Shown here: positions 12,561-24,445 of the stretch, in pieces
How the letters are laid out: each line of letters opens with the position of its first letter
Numbering within the stretch: the first letter of the stretch is position 1
Source: Jacaranda mimosifolia
Taxonomy: Eukaryota; Streptophyta; Magnoliopsida; Lamiales; Bignoniaceae
Direction of reading: 5' to 3'
DNA length: 64,000 nucleotides
Assembly (NCBI GenBank): GCA_018894105.1
Contig: CM032128.1
Coordinates: 27,241,299 to 27,305,298 of the forward strand
Translations under genes and position numbers: made by a program
The notes under the pieces: model-generated
What the model saw: the letters and a program-made list of their open reading frames with translations, nothing else
Database searches by the model: none
Told to the model about the DNA's origin: nothing

Positions 12561-13374
12561 ATGATAGTATCTTGATCATTCAATTAGGAGGGGGCATATT
12601 GGTCCACCTCAGAAGGGGTACAAATACCCAAATCATATTATGATAATTAGGGGTGGCAAAATGAGTTGTAAACCAAGGGTCCAATTCAACCCATATGATT
12701 TTGGGTTGGGTTGGGTTGGGTTCCAAATTTTAAAAATGGGTTGATATGGGTTGGGTTGTGGTGGTTTGTATTTGGTTTTGGTTCAATATGGGTTTAAGTG
12801 GGTTAAAAATGAGTTCAAGCAATTAATTTAACAAATTAAAAAATAACTTCAAATTAATACTAACAAGTTTCTATTATTTTTATTTTCTCATTTTTGCCAA
12901 AGTCTCGTAATTTTGGATCATTAATAATATTTAAATTGAAATAATCATCTTGGACTAGTTAGTTGTCTTGAATTTTTCTCAAAATATAAATTTTAATATA
13001 TGAATAATATATGAAAGTGACCATAGGAATAAATATTGTATCTACTAATTAAAAATAAATTCTAAATTTAATTTGTTGCTTAACTAATATTGCATGTCAA
13101 TAGTAAAATTGACATACAACTTATATATATTAATTCTTAAAAAATGAAAATTATACAAATTTTTTATTGAAAATTTAATATACATTTATTGGTGTGAATT
13201 TAGGAATAGACGTTCGGATCGGGTAGTTCGAATTGAGTACCCGATTTTTTGGATAGTAATTTTAACTACATCACACCAACCTGAAATTGTCGAGTACCCG
13301 ACATTTCGGATATCCGACACTAAATACTATTTAAAAATTTTAAAATTAAAAAAAAAAGGAGGAAATTGATCGTT

Positions 13375-13450
13375 GGCCTCTGTTAGTCCTCTCACTAACA
13401 GAGGCCAAGGCCAAAGTTTGGCCACCGTTAACAGCGGCCAAACTTTGGCC
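13375..13450. repeat. Two adjacent perfect hairpins
   Basis: GGCCTCTGTTAG (13375-13386) pairs with CTAACAGAGGCC (13395-13406) across an 8-base loop. GGCCAAAGTTTGGCC (13409-13423) pairs with GGCCAAACTTTGGCC (13436-13450) across a 12-base loop. Only two bases separate the hairpins. Both lie in the nested TIR element just outside the solo LTR. Confidence 0.9.
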
Positions 13451-13467
13451 TCTTTCATATATATATA

Positions 13468-14279
13468 TGATGAGGGTCCGAATCGTGATACAGGTACTCC
13501 GATTCCGATCTATATTGGGTTTAACCCCAAAGGTGGATATCTTCCGTTGATGATGTTTAAGAATCCTGCAATCAAGGCAAACGTTAGGCTAGCCGAGTGG
13601 CCCTCGGCTTAGGCCCGCCGACGCTCAAGTCAGTATTAGAAGTATTGAGTGATGGAGTAAGATAGTTTCAGAGTGTATCCGTGCATACCTTGTGAGGCAA
13701 GACAGAGGAGTTTTTATATTCTTCCCCTTGTAGGAAATGACAGGTAAGCCCTTGGCTTACCCTTGGGGTCTTCAGCCTCCTCCAAGGGGCAATTAGTCTG
13801 TTCCCCCATTTGAATTTTGCCAGCTAGATGTCCTTTCATGCCACAGGACGGGACGGTATACGGTGTGGCGCTTGCCGTGTCAGATAGTGAGGGGATGGCA
13901 TGCACCATTAATGCGGTGGCGTGGTGCCAGTCAACGCATTTAATGCGGTGGCAGAGTACTGTGCAGAATTCGACCTCCTATCGGCCTGATGGAGGTCGAA
14001 TATGGTCGATATTATCCGAGGGCTCTGAGGCGACCGCTTGGGCTTGGGAGAGACTGGTCGAACATAGTCGACGTGTCCCATGGGCCCTGAGCCGTTGTCT
14101 GAAACGTTGGGCCTTTGGGCCACCGCCTGGTCGAACGGGGTCGACGTGGCCCCTAGGCCCTGGGCCGTTGTCTGAAACGTTGGGCCTTTGGGCCACCGCC
14201 TGGTCGAACGGGGTCGACGTGGCCCCTGGGCCCTGGGCCGTTGTCTAAAACGTTGGGCCTTTTAGGCCACCCTATATCA
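13468..14279 (-). mobile_element. Solo LTR, 812 bp
   Basis: On the minus strand it starts TGATATAGGG and ends ACCCTCATCA, and it is flanked on both sides by ATATA (13463-13467 and 14280-14284). That TSD is weak evidence because the area is AT-rich. It is related to 22137-22875: both begin TGATGAGGGT on the plus strand and share 'caatca..gcaaacgt(t/c)aggctag' and 'gctcaagtca'. No internal retrotransposon domains adjoin it. The 143-codon frame at 13817-14248 and its antisense frames fall in this LTR and its 73-bp repeats and are not taken as genes. Confidence 0.65.
14092..14275. repeat. 73-bp tandem repeat inside the solo LTR, 2.5 copies
   Basis: 'ccgttgtctgaaacgttggg' recurs at 14092, 14165 and 14238. 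The repeat includes 'ggtcgaacggggtcgacgtg' and gggccc-rich blocks. The first two copies are almost identical; the last is truncated by the LTR end. Confidence 0.9.
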
Positions 14280-14694
14280 ATATATATAACCTATAATATA
14301 TATTTATATATTGTATATATATAATAAGTATTTTATATATTTAATATATATATATATATATTAAATATATAATATATAAACATAACTATAAAAGATCATT
14401 ATTATATATATTATACATAATATATATCTATTTATATACAAATTAAAGTCGGGTACCCAAACTACCCAATCGGGTAGGACGTCCTACCCGATATCCAACT
14501 CAAAATTTTATTCAAGTATTGAGTATTTGACCCCCAATTTATTTTTTTTAAAATAAGAAAAATTCGACTCGATCGGATATTATCCGGTCGGGTCAGTACC
14601 CGAATCATTCGATCGGAACGCCCACCCCTATGTGTGATAATGATATCATTTTCTTCAAAGTGATCAAATTTTTTTACAAAATAACTACTAGAAT

Positions 14695-15149
14695 CACTAC
14701 AAAAAAATATAATATTAGTGATAAAATAATAAGTGACAAAGCAAAAGTTGTCACTAATAACATACATTGAGTGACAATAGCTTTTACTTTGTCACTAATG
14801 ATAATTTTTAAGTGACAAGAATTTTTATCTTGTCGCAACATAACTCAATAGTGACAAAAATTAATGTTTTAACTTGCCACGATTAATAATTACTGACACC
14901 CCTATAGTGACAACTTAGTGACAATAAAAATTGTCACTATAATTTGTGACAAGATTTTCATTGTCACTAAAGGCGTGTCACTAATTGTCTATAGTGATAA
15001 CTTTTAACACTATTCTTGTCATTATTTAGTTTGTAAAAATTATTAAGGTGACAAAACTAATTTTTTTTGCCACCTAATATACATAATTAGTGACAATTTT
15101 TGTATTGTCACTTACTATTTTGTCACTAATTTTTCTTTTTCTTGTAGTG
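14695..15149. mobile_element. Non-autonomous CACTA element (MITE), 455 bp, TSD AAT
   Basis: The ends are CACTACAAAAAAA and, reverse-complemented, CACTACAAGAAAA, with 3-bp flanks AAT at 14692-14694 and 15150-15152. The CACTA ends, 3-bp TSD and many subterminal 'tagtgacaa/ttgtcacta' motifs in both orientations are diagnostic of the CACTA superfamily. No coding sequence. It is inserted in the hAT-like element at 12648-15458. Confidence 0.85.
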
Positions 15150-15458
15150 AATTGTAATTAATTATGAATATAATTACATATAAAAAATTAATAAAATAAA
15201 TATATAATTTAATAAATCTTCCATTATACTGTAAAATTTCATATTGAATATAAGATATGAAAGATATATTAATATTACTATTATTTTTGAATTAATTTTT
15301 TTGATTAAGTAAAATATATATATTTGTTTCACTTGGACCCATTTTCAACCCAACCCAACCCATGTTCAACCCAACCCAAGTCATTTTCAACCCACCTACT
15401 TAAAACCCATATTGAGCCCAAACCATACCCAACCCAACCCACCCATTTGCCACCCCTA

Positions 15459-15789
15459 TTGATAATATATCTTCATTCTCTTAACTTAATTATTATATTT
15501 TGTTAGAGCTATTCAACCTTTTAAATCTCTTATTGACTTAAGAATTAGAGAATTTGTGTTGGATGTCTTACAACTCTAATTTTATTTTTTGTTCTAGGTT
15601 TGATCCACTTGTATTAACTTTGACAAAAGTTTATTAGACCAACCGACTTGAGGAGCAACAGACTGATCCAGAAGACTCATTAGCAACCCCAGATCACCAC
15701 AATTATGAACATATATACGAAGGTTAAATTTATAAAAAAATGAAGTATTAACTTCGAGTTAAGTCACGAATTGGGTGATGGACTTCTAC

Positions 15790-15840
<51 letters not shown>

Positions 15841-16427
15841 ATAGATGTTGCATGCTACCTTTGCCAAAACTAATAAGTACGTTTGAAGTTTCCAATATGC
15901 ACATGATTTTCGCTTATATATAATATTACAAATAGCATTGAATCCCATGAAGTTTTGCGACTTTATGGTTTATTAAGAAACAATTCTGGCACAGTTCATG
16001 TTTAAGATATAGCGGTCCAAGTTAAAATGTATTAGGCCATTTTATAATGTCCTCAATCTATAGTTGACTTATAATTTTCTCTAGTTTTATTGTAGCGTGC
16101 TAATTAAGGTGAATTATGGAATAGTACTTTACGTACTTAGAAAGGGTATTGTCACATAAATGAAAATTTTGAAAGAAACCATGTGACTGGGGGCAACCTA
16201 GCTAGCTTGCCAAACAACTAATTTATGCCTAATGTGCGATTTACAGACTCAAAAAACATCTTCTATGCATAATACTTAATGTATCCAAATTAAATTCAAT
16301 TTTTACTTAAGATAGTACAAATTAATCCAGATACCTTATTTTTGACCGATTCATTTTAGTATTCTATTCTTTAGTTACAATATTATAAAATTTTATAATT
16401 TAATTATAGTAGTTAAGTGCTTCTTGA

Positions 16428-16463
<36 letters not shown>

Positions 16464-17003
16464 TGTACGTTCACGTGAAAAAATATATATAAAACAACAC
16501 GAATGACAAAATAATACACGAATTGAACGACACTAATCAATTGTTCATCAACACTAATTGAACATTTCACTCTACATAAAAAGTAATAAAACTTAAACAA
16601 TTCTACTACTTGACCTCCATCTCCTTCAATTTACGTCCAATATATATGGAACAAATTCTGTTTACAAATAAAAATTAGCTTAAATAATAGTCCTTATACT
16701 ATTTGAATGTTGGATTTTATTGAAAAAAATACTTACAAATAAAAAAATAGTACCTTTTTCTTTATCTTTCTTCATTAAAATTTTATAAATTTAATCCAAA
16801 TTAAAATTTTGGATGCAGGTCCATCATTTGCATGCTAAGTATAAATTTCCTACTTAGAAAATTTTCAACCTTCTTAATGAGTCAAAGACGCTTAGGCGTT
16901 CATATGCTTAGTGCAGTGTAAATATGGCATTTGCTCACATGATTAACAGTAATCACAATGAAGCAAACTCCATTTTACGAAATCCTAGCTAGCTAATTCT
17001 CTC
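15459..17003. other. Upstream intergenic DNA of the first DUF604 gene
   Basis: AT-rich DNA without recognisable genes. It holds an ATA/AAT microsatellite (about 15790-15840) and a TA microsatellite (about 16432-16460). The short minus-strand frames here are read through these microsatellites. Confidence 0.5.
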
Positions 17004-17013
17004 TATATATATT
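17004..17013 (+). promoter_or_regulatory. TATA-box-like element
   Basis: TATATATATT lies about 60 bases upstream of the ATG, followed by a pyrimidine-rich leader (ttttctttcttcc). The position suits a core promoter with a short 5' leader. TATA-like words are frequent in this AT-rich DNA, so this is suggestive only. Confidence 0.35.
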
Positions 17014-17071
17014 AAGGTTAACTCCACCCATTTTCTAATTTTCTTTCTTCCAAAAGAAAATCTCTCCAGAA

Positions 17072-18006
17072 ATGGTGTCTTCTCCAAAAATGGACATTTT
17101 GGGGGGCCCATGCCGAATCCTTCTCATTTTAGTTGTGGTCTTCTATTTTGCCTTCACTTATCTTTCCAATCAGTACCCCAATTGTCCAGCTTCTGAGTAC
17201 TTCTTTTCTTCCTTCCTGAAAAGGGCACCATTTTCAACATCAACTTCAATAGACATATCTGAAACACAGACAACTTCCTCGGCTTCTCCGACCAATCTAA
17301 GCCACCTCGTATTTGGTCTTGTCGGTTCAGAAAGAGCATGGCATCATAGGAAAGCATACATAGAATCATGGTGGCGACCAAATATCACACGGGGTTTTCT
17401 TTTTCTAGACAAACCCCCAACAGAAGGTCTCCTCCCCTGGTCTCCAGCCTCACCTTCTTACAAAATATCCGATGACCTCACCAAAATTCTCAACAAAATC
17501 GACGTTACGGCTCAACGGATTATACATGCGATAATGGAGGTTTATAGAGAAGACCATGAAAACCTAAGATGGCTAGTGATGGGGGATGATGATTCGATAT
17601 TTTTTCTGGAGAATATAGTTGATGTTCTTGCACAATATGATCATACCAAGTACTATTACTTTGGCGGGCATTCGGAGTTTATCTTGTCGAATTATTGGTA
17701 TTCGTTCAGCCAAGGATTTGGCGGGGCTGGATTCATTTTGAGCTACCCTTTGGCAAAAGCCCTGGCAAAAGATATGGAAAATTGTCTGGATAGATATAGG
17801 CATCTAAAGGCTGCTGATCTTACTACTATGTCGTGTATTGCAGATATTGGAGTAAGCCTGACAGCCCTTAAAGGAATTCACCAGGTACTTAATCTAATTA
17901 CGACGACGTGTTTACTTCATCTGTACTGATTATCAGAATATGTAGATTGTGTTCGCTTGAACAAGAAAAAAGCTGTCCTTAAAGGTGTTAATGAATTAGA
18001 GGTTAT

Positions 18007-18038
<32 letters not shown>

Positions 18039-21000
18039 ACAAAGTCAATGTTGCTAGAACTACTAGTTAGTTTAAAAGTGTTTTGTTCCAAGGTCAATTT
18101 AATTAAACATAACAAATTTTTTCCCCTTCATATAATTTATAACATATGCTCGTATATGTTATATATGTATTTATCTATATTAACATATGTACACTAAGTG
18201 TACAAAATGAGGACTTTGATATGAAGAAATATTTGAAAATAATATTCTTATCCTTATTGTAACTATCAGTTGTATATGTATCATGCATATAGAAATTTTA
18301 CACCATATCCATATGTTATAGAAGAATATATATTTTATATGAATTTTGTCCAACTTAATCAAGGGATATGCATTAGTAATTAATTGGATCAATAGAGAGA
18401 TCGCCTAATGTCACGCCCTAGGTGTGAGTTTGAAAGTTGAGAGTCCTAACCTCATTTTGATAATATTAAATTTTGAATGTTAATTTATATGATTAATTAC
18501 TAATTAATTTGAGATAAATTAATTTTAGGGTGAATTAAGGCTACTGTCCCTAAGGTTTGGCGTGATTACAAAAAAATCCCCCTTTTTTCAAAAATTACAA
18601 AAATTCCCTTGAAGTTTGTCACCATCCAACAAATTAACCCAGCTGTTAGTTGCCATAAGGGCTTTTGAAAAACGCCATTAAAAATGGCATGTGAAATTCC
18701 AAAATCACCCTTCAGCTTAATCCTTCAATTTTAACTAGGCCTAACCCTAATTTGTGAAGAAATGTATCGTCATATTTTGAATTTATATAAGGATTAAATA
18801 GTAATATTACTATACTATAAGGAGTCAATAGTAAGAAAACTATAAGAGTTTATATATGTATACATATATATATGCGTACACACACACCCCCACCTCCCCC
18901 ACCAAATCTAGCCACGCTAGCTGTCGACCGCCATGGCGGCAGCAGCAGCAGCATGGTGTGGCCACCTAGCCATGGCTGCCATAGTAGCAGCAGCATGTCG
19001 CAGCCGCTTGGCGGCAAATGGCTGTTTGCTACCCATCATAACCGCCAGCCATGGCCATGGCCAATGGAAGAAGAAATAGGAGGGGAGGGGGAAACAGGAT
19101 TTGTATTTTTTCTAAAAAAAATTTATCTTTCTTAATTAAAAAGTAATTTAGTTAATATAAATAAATTTTTTTTTACTTATTTATTTCTAATTAGTATAGT
19201 TTTCAATTTTTTATTTATTGTTTTTAATCAATTAATAATTTTAACTAAATTTCATTAATTATTTTAGTTATATTTATTATTTGGATAAATAATTTAATTA
19301 TTTTAAATATCTTTTTCTTAGATATGATTATTTTGATAAATATTTAATTAAATGTAAAAAAAATTATCTTTGTTTTAATTACTAAATAATTTAGTTAAAA
19401 TACATATATTTAAATTATTTATTTATTTATTATGAATTAAATATAGTTTTTTTTATTTTGTTGTGTTTTTAGATAATTAATAAATTTAACTAAATTTTAT
19501 TAATTATTTTAGATATATTTATTATTTGAATAAATAATTTAATTATTTTAAATATCTTTATTTTAGATATGCTTATTAGTTTAATATTGTTTAATATTTA
19601 ACTCAATTAATAAATATTATTACTTATTTAATATTATTAAATAAATTTAATTATAGAAATATTATATATATGTGTGTGTGTGTGTGTGCTATTCAATATA
19701 ATTCAAAATTTAATCTTAAGATGCCATAATACATAGAGTGGCATTCCAATCTTTTGCCATTTCATCAATTTTCAGCTTTTTTTATTTTATTTTTAATAGT
19801 TTTGTTGTTTGGCCATTTTTGACTTTTCACATTTTTCGTCTACTTTACAAATTGGTTTGATGATTTAGGGTTTTTTTGTAATTTTAAAAAAAATAATGTT
19901 CTTTTCATAATTACGCCAAACTTTAGAGATGGCAGCCGTAATTCACTCTTAACTTTATTGGTGGTAAGTTCTCTTATATGCCAATAGATTAGTCATAATT
20001 AAATTTGAAAGGTAGTTGGCAAACCCCTTTAAGAGAGGGAGGAAAAAAAAAAAAAAAGAAAAAGAAAAAACAAAACAAAAACTAATCAAATGTGATTTTG
20101 GATTAGTTAACTATAATGCTGGTTTTTGATAATGTTGCAGATTGATCTGCGTGGTGACATATCTGGCTTCTTATCATCTCACCCCAAATTCCCACTAATG
20201 TCGCTTCACCATTTCGATGTGGTGGCGCCAATATTTCCCTCCAAGGACCGTTTTGAGTCCACGCGCCATCTCATGAAGGCGGCGTCCGTCGACCAGTCCC
20301 GAATGTTGCAGCAAACGATCTGCTATCACAGGCAAAGCAATTGGTCTTTTTCCATTTCTTGGGGCTATTCTGCACACATATACGAGAGAATTATGCCTCG
20401 GAGCTATTTACATTATCCGATCGAAACGTTTAAGACATGGGGAAGAAGTCCAAGGCCGCCGCATTACATGTTCAACACGCGTAGGCCCTCCCGAGATCCT
20501 TGTGAAGCTCCTCATATTTTCTTTTATGAAACAATAGATAAGATGCCAGATAATCAGGTTTTGACGAGTTTTTCACGAGCTTGGCCGAGAGGTTTGCCAA
20601 ATTGTTCCTTCACTGGAAATCATTCTGCTGATTCTATTTCCAGAATTCAGGTCTATTCACATGCCACAAAGCGTTTCCAGGTATGTCTTTCAAGTACATA
20701 TATATAATCTTCAATTCAGCTATTTATAAAAAATTAAAAAAAAATGTGAATATATATGTATATACACACAAACATATATGCATGCATATGATATTTGTCC
20801 TGATGTTGAAATTAACTCCAGATTTTTTTTACTAGAATTAAATCAAAAGAAGGAAAATGAAAAGGATAGTTAAAAAAAATATTTAATAGGGATATATATT
20901 GTGACTAAAACATAGAATTTTGAATACCATTTTTATATGATGTTTTTATTACCTTTTCTTGAAAATTCAAAATTAAAGTTTGCAAGACGCTATTGCCTTC

Positions 21001-23799
21001 TATACCACCTATTTTCGCTTCTTTTGCTTAGGGAATTCCAAAATGCCCATAAATTTTGGGAGATCATTTTTTTGCAGTTTTTATGATAAACATACGGTGT
21101 GGAATTATTTCATTCATTTCACAGATAAAGTGCATACAAGATTTCTTTTTGTTAATAAGGATAAGCTTATTTTGAATGTATTACTGCTAAAAAATGTAAC
21201 AAATCAATGATAATATTATCATCGTTTGCCAAAAATGTCCAACACAAGTTTGATCTATCAGAAGAAAATAAGTAAATTGCTTTAATATATCAAGTTAAAA
21301 CTAAGCCATAAAATAAATCACATTTCCTATAAATATATTTACTGTGGGTTAAAAGGATGCATATATCAATTATGGGTGGCAATTTGACTAGAACCCAGCA
21401 GCTCAACCCAACAACCCACATGGTTTTTGGTTGACTTGGGCTCCAATATTTTAGAAAATGAGTTTGAGCGAGTTGTGCTCAAGTGGATCTTATAAAATTT
21501 AGATTCAAAATCAAAATGGGCTTTAGTATGTTTAGAATGGGTTTAAATGGATTCAAAATGAGTTTATTTAAAGAATTTTGGTAAAATTTAATAAATTAAA
21601 AAAATAATTCTGAATTAATAATAAAAAAACCTATATTATTTTCACTTTATTGTTTGTCAAGTTCTCGCATTTTTGAATTAGTAATAATTTCAAAATTAAA
21701 ATATACATCTCAAGCTTCAAACATATTATGTTCTTTGGTGAAAAGCTTTGAACATATTAATAAATTAACTGTCCAAAATTCTTTTAATATATAAATTTTA
21801 ATGTATGAATAGTATGAATAATATCTTGGAGTTGTACGAACAAATATCATCTCTATCAATTCAAAAAATTCTCAATTGATTGCTTAGCTAATATTGCATA
21901 CCAAATTTCCATAGTAACACTAACATGAAATTCATATAATCTAATTCTTGAAAAGTTAATCAAAACTAACATATTCATAATTAAAAGTTTGAACACTAGC
22001 GATGCAACAATTATGCTATTTTTTTTAAAAATTATTAACTTTGTTATAAAATAAGTAATACTCAAATTATTTTTTAACGCAATTGAATATTACAAAAAAG
22101 ATTAATAAAATAAGCATATAATTTAATAAATCATCATGATGAGGGTGAAATCCGCTGGAATCTGGATTAGGAAAGTATTTTGATGAGGTTCGACCTCTCT
22201 GGTCGATATACGAATATAGAATGGCTAAATCCTACAATCACTAGCAAACGTCAGGCTAGTCGAGGAGCCCTCGGCGTAGGGACTCCGATGCTCAAGTCAA
22301 TACGGGTCAACTAGATAATATGAGCAGCAGAGTAAGGGCTTTTTGTATATATAAGAGCATACCTTTGAAAGGCTGGAGTGGAGGTATTTATAGCCTTCTC
22401 TCGTTGGGGATTTTTCTGAGATGCCCTTAATGTGTAGAGAGGGCTCTTGTCCTTGCCTGAAGGGCAATTAGTCATCTTCCATCCCTGTGCTATTCTAGGT
22501 GGCTGCATTCCTAGGTTTTAGGGATAGGATAGGACACTGTTGACGCGTCTGCCGCGCCAGGCGGTAATGAGGAGACATGCCGGTCAACGCATTTAATGCG
22601 GCAGGGATGGTATTGTGTTCTGCTGACCTCTCTGGTTGGTCGAAAAATCGACCTGATAATATACTGGAGTATGTATTAGCGGTGCGGGTCGATCTATCGA
22701 CCCGCGTCCTTGAACAAGTCCTGGTCAAGTGTTCATTTACTTGGGTACACCGTCGATCATAGAGGTTGACTTGGGTCAAGAGCGCCGTTGGGCCCCGAAA
22801 GTAAGATGGGCTTGGTGATGCGTCTTTGGGCCCACGTGGTTTTGGGCCGAGCCACTTGGGCTATCCCATATTACATCTCATTATATTATAAAATCATATA
22901 TTTAATAGGATGCAAAAAGTATATTAATATTACTGTTGTCTCCTAAATTATTATTATTATTTTTTGAATAAGTAAAGTTAATCAATTTGTTTCTTTATTT
23001 TGTATTGGACCTATTTTAAGCCAACTAAACCCACCCATTTCAATTCATGTTGAATCCAATCCATTTTAAACTCAATCCACATAAGCCCAAACCAAAACCC
23101 AACCCAACCTAACCCATCCATTTGGCCACCCATTATTATTTATGTATACAATATGAATGATATATCACAAAAAATTAATTAACATGTATTTGTGTGTGTG
23201 TACGCATACATATATTTATACATATGTGAATATACAATACATATTCATATATTTATATGTAAATGTTTATATTCTTTTATCTGTTTTTATGTATCATATA
23301 TATGAGCAATGTAAATAAATATATATTCGATATGTAAAGGAACATGTTTTTGAAGTTTTTTTATAGGTATACACTTATAAAATAAATATTTATGCATATA
23401 GGTATATACTATACACCCTTCTTATATTTATTTTTATATATATTTCTTTCTTTTCAGTTTCCATGAATATAGAAACAAATATATAGATATATATACACTT
23501 AAATGGATGTATATGTATATTGCATATTCTTATAAATAAATAAATATATATAGATAACAAGGACAATTTCCTGCAATATATATGTTCTTTACTCAAATAA
23601 TCTAGTATTTAAATGACATATTAATCTTTCTAGTTGTATCAGTACTTTTGAGCTGATTTTCTAACCAATATTTCTTGCTTTTCTTTTTCGTTTTCTTTTT
23701 CAGATTGATAGAAGTGAATGTTGTGACATTGTTGGAGTAGAAGGAAACAAAGTAGATGCTCAATTTAGAGAGTGCAACACAGATGAGATCATTGCTTAA
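17072..23799 (+). CDS. DUF604 / GT31-like glycosyltransferase, copy 1 (three exons)
   Basis: Three exons, 17072-17884, 20141-20680 and 23704-23799, are joined by GT-AG introns in phase 0 and encode 482 residues. Residues about 15-32 are a single hydrophobic segment after a short basic N-terminus, as in type II Golgi membrane proteins. Conserved blocks follow: LVFGLVGSERAWHHRKAYIE (about 80-99), a DXD-type motif GDDDS with Asp at 172-174, and QGFGGAGF. Exon 2 holds the C-terminal domain (LHHFD, FSISWGYSAHIYERI) and exon 3 a short cysteine-bearing tail (ECCDI). This order is that of plant DUF604 proteins, related to Fringe/beta-1,3-glycosyltransferases (GT31). The substrate is unknown; Golgi transfer of a sugar with a divalent metal is inferred from DXD. 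The length is normal and the frame intact. Introns of 2256 and 3023 bp are enlarged by transposons. It is paralogous to the gene at 46661-49096. Confidence 0.93.
18008..18031. repeat. GA dinucleotide microsatellite in intron 1
   Basis: About a dozen GA repeats lie shortly after the 5' splice site of intron 1 of the first DUF604 gene. Confidence 0.9.
18526..19952. mobile_element. TIR element in intron 1 of the first DUF604 gene
   Basis: The left end TTAGGGTGAATTAAGGCTAC and the right end (reverse-complemented TTAAGAGTGAATTACGGCTG) continue inward with 'ctaa(g/a)gtttggcgt(g/a)attac' on both sides, giving inverted ends of at least 45 bp. No convincing TSD was found, so the superfamily is open (Mutator-like or hAT-like are possible). 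A GC-rich island with ccatggc words and a cagcagcag run lies at about 18885-19070. The 87-codon plus-strand frame over that island is not supported as a gene. A one-ended relative occurs at about 49408. Confidence 0.65.
21372..23133. mobile_element. hAT-like element in intron 2 of the first DUF604 gene
   Basis: The ends are ATGGGTGGCAA (left) and TTGGCCACCCAT (right) with subterminal 'cccaacccaacc' words, as in the element at 12648-15458. Internal segments are also shared, for example 'ataatttaataaatc' and 'tatattaatattact(g/a)'. The 8-bp flanks match at 6 of 8. No transposase is present. A solo LTR lies inside. Confidence 0.6.
22137..22875 (-). mobile_element. Solo LTR nested in the intron-2 hAT-like element
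   Basis: The plus-strand start TGATGAGGGT and internal words 'aatcactagcaaacgtcaggctag' and 'gctcaagtcaatac' make it a relative of 13468-14279. Comparison with the sister hAT-like copy, which lacks an insertion at this point ('aataaatcttccattatac'), places the insertion right after 'aataaatc'. The right boundary is approximate because the TSD is not clear. Confidence 0.55.
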
Positions 23800-24054
23800 C
23801 TGGAAAATTAAATTTTCATGCTACATATTTTGTGAACTTTTGAACCAAGCTAGCTACGTTCCAAGTGTCCGCTTAATTAACGAGACTTGATATCTTTAAT
23901 GCACAAAAACTGCGGCTTGTATAATTGTACCAATTTACCTCATTTTAATTTGATTTCACGTCACTCTCTTATATATCTCAATATTAATTATTGATTTCAT
24001 GTTAATTAAGTTAATTTTTCACTTGAAATTAATATTGATCAATTTATGAAATTA

Positions 24055-24442
24055 GAGGGTGTTTGGGTAAGCTTACAAGCTCCTTAAAACATCTTATAAG
24101 ATGTTTAAGAGCTTATAAGTTGATAAAAAGTATTTAGTAATTTTTTTTAAAAAACGAGCTTATAAGATCCTAAAATAAGATATTAGGAGCTTATAAGCTC
24201 TTTTAAAAAAAGTAAGGAGATCCTAACTTATTTTTAAAATCTTAACAAGGTCCTTCATTTTTAACCATTTTAATTACAAAATTGCAATTATCAACATCTT
24301 ATAAACTTCAATATCTTATTTTATCCAAACACTTCAACAACTTATTTTAAAAATAAGATTTAACATCTTATAAGCTCCAAAAATACCTTATAAGATGTAG
24401 GAGCTTATAATATATTTAAAATAAGTTTAGCCAAACACTCTC
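24055..24442. mobile_element. PIF/Harbinger-like MITE, 388 bp, TSD TTA
   Basis: Inverted ends GAGGGTGTTTGGG and (reverse-complemented) GAGAGTGTTTGGC are flanked by TTA at 24052-24054 and 24443-24445. The inside consists of short inverted words around 'ttataag' and 'cttataa', so the single strand could fold on itself. It lies about 250 bp downstream of the first DUF604 stop codon. Confidence 0.7.
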
Positions 24443-24445
24443 TTA

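Larger units (their letters stand above)
13200..14631. mobile_element. Nested TIR element, hAT-like, itself interrupted by a solo LTR
   Basis: The left end reads taggaatagacgttcggatcggg; the right end, reverse-complemented, reads taggggtgggcgttccgatcgaa. Both continue into 'gggtacccg'-type subterminal sequence. Flanks GTGTGAAT and GTGTGATA match at 6 of 8 bases, so the exact boundaries are uncertain by about one base. It carries two perfect hairpins at 13375-13450. Confidence 0.6.
12648..15458. mobile_element. hAT-like element, 2.8 kb, hosting nested insertions
   Basis: The ends are inverted TAGGGGTGGCAAA (left) and TTTGCCACCCCTA (right), followed inward by gggttgggttggg and its complement. 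The 8-bp flanks are ATGATAAT (12640-12647) and TTGATAAT (15459-15466), a 7/8 match. No transposase is present. Inside lie a second TIR element (about 13200-14631) with a solo LTR, and a CACTA MITE. Without those, the core is about 0.9 kb and resembles the element at 21372-23133. Confidence 0.75.

Noticed and set aside
13817..14248. 143-codon plus-strand open frame (and overlapping minus-strand frames)
   Set aside because: It lies wholly inside the solo LTR and its 73-bp tandem repeats; the frame stays open because the repeats are GC-rich. The same LTR family at 22.1-22.9 kb does not keep the frame.
18410..18440. Possible LTR start 'tgtcacgccc' in intron 1
   Set aside because: No matching end, TSD or internal domain was found nearby.
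18872..19135. 87-codon Pro/Ser-rich frame in intron 1
   Set aside because: It covers the ccatggc-rich island of a TIR element and has no splice or motif support.
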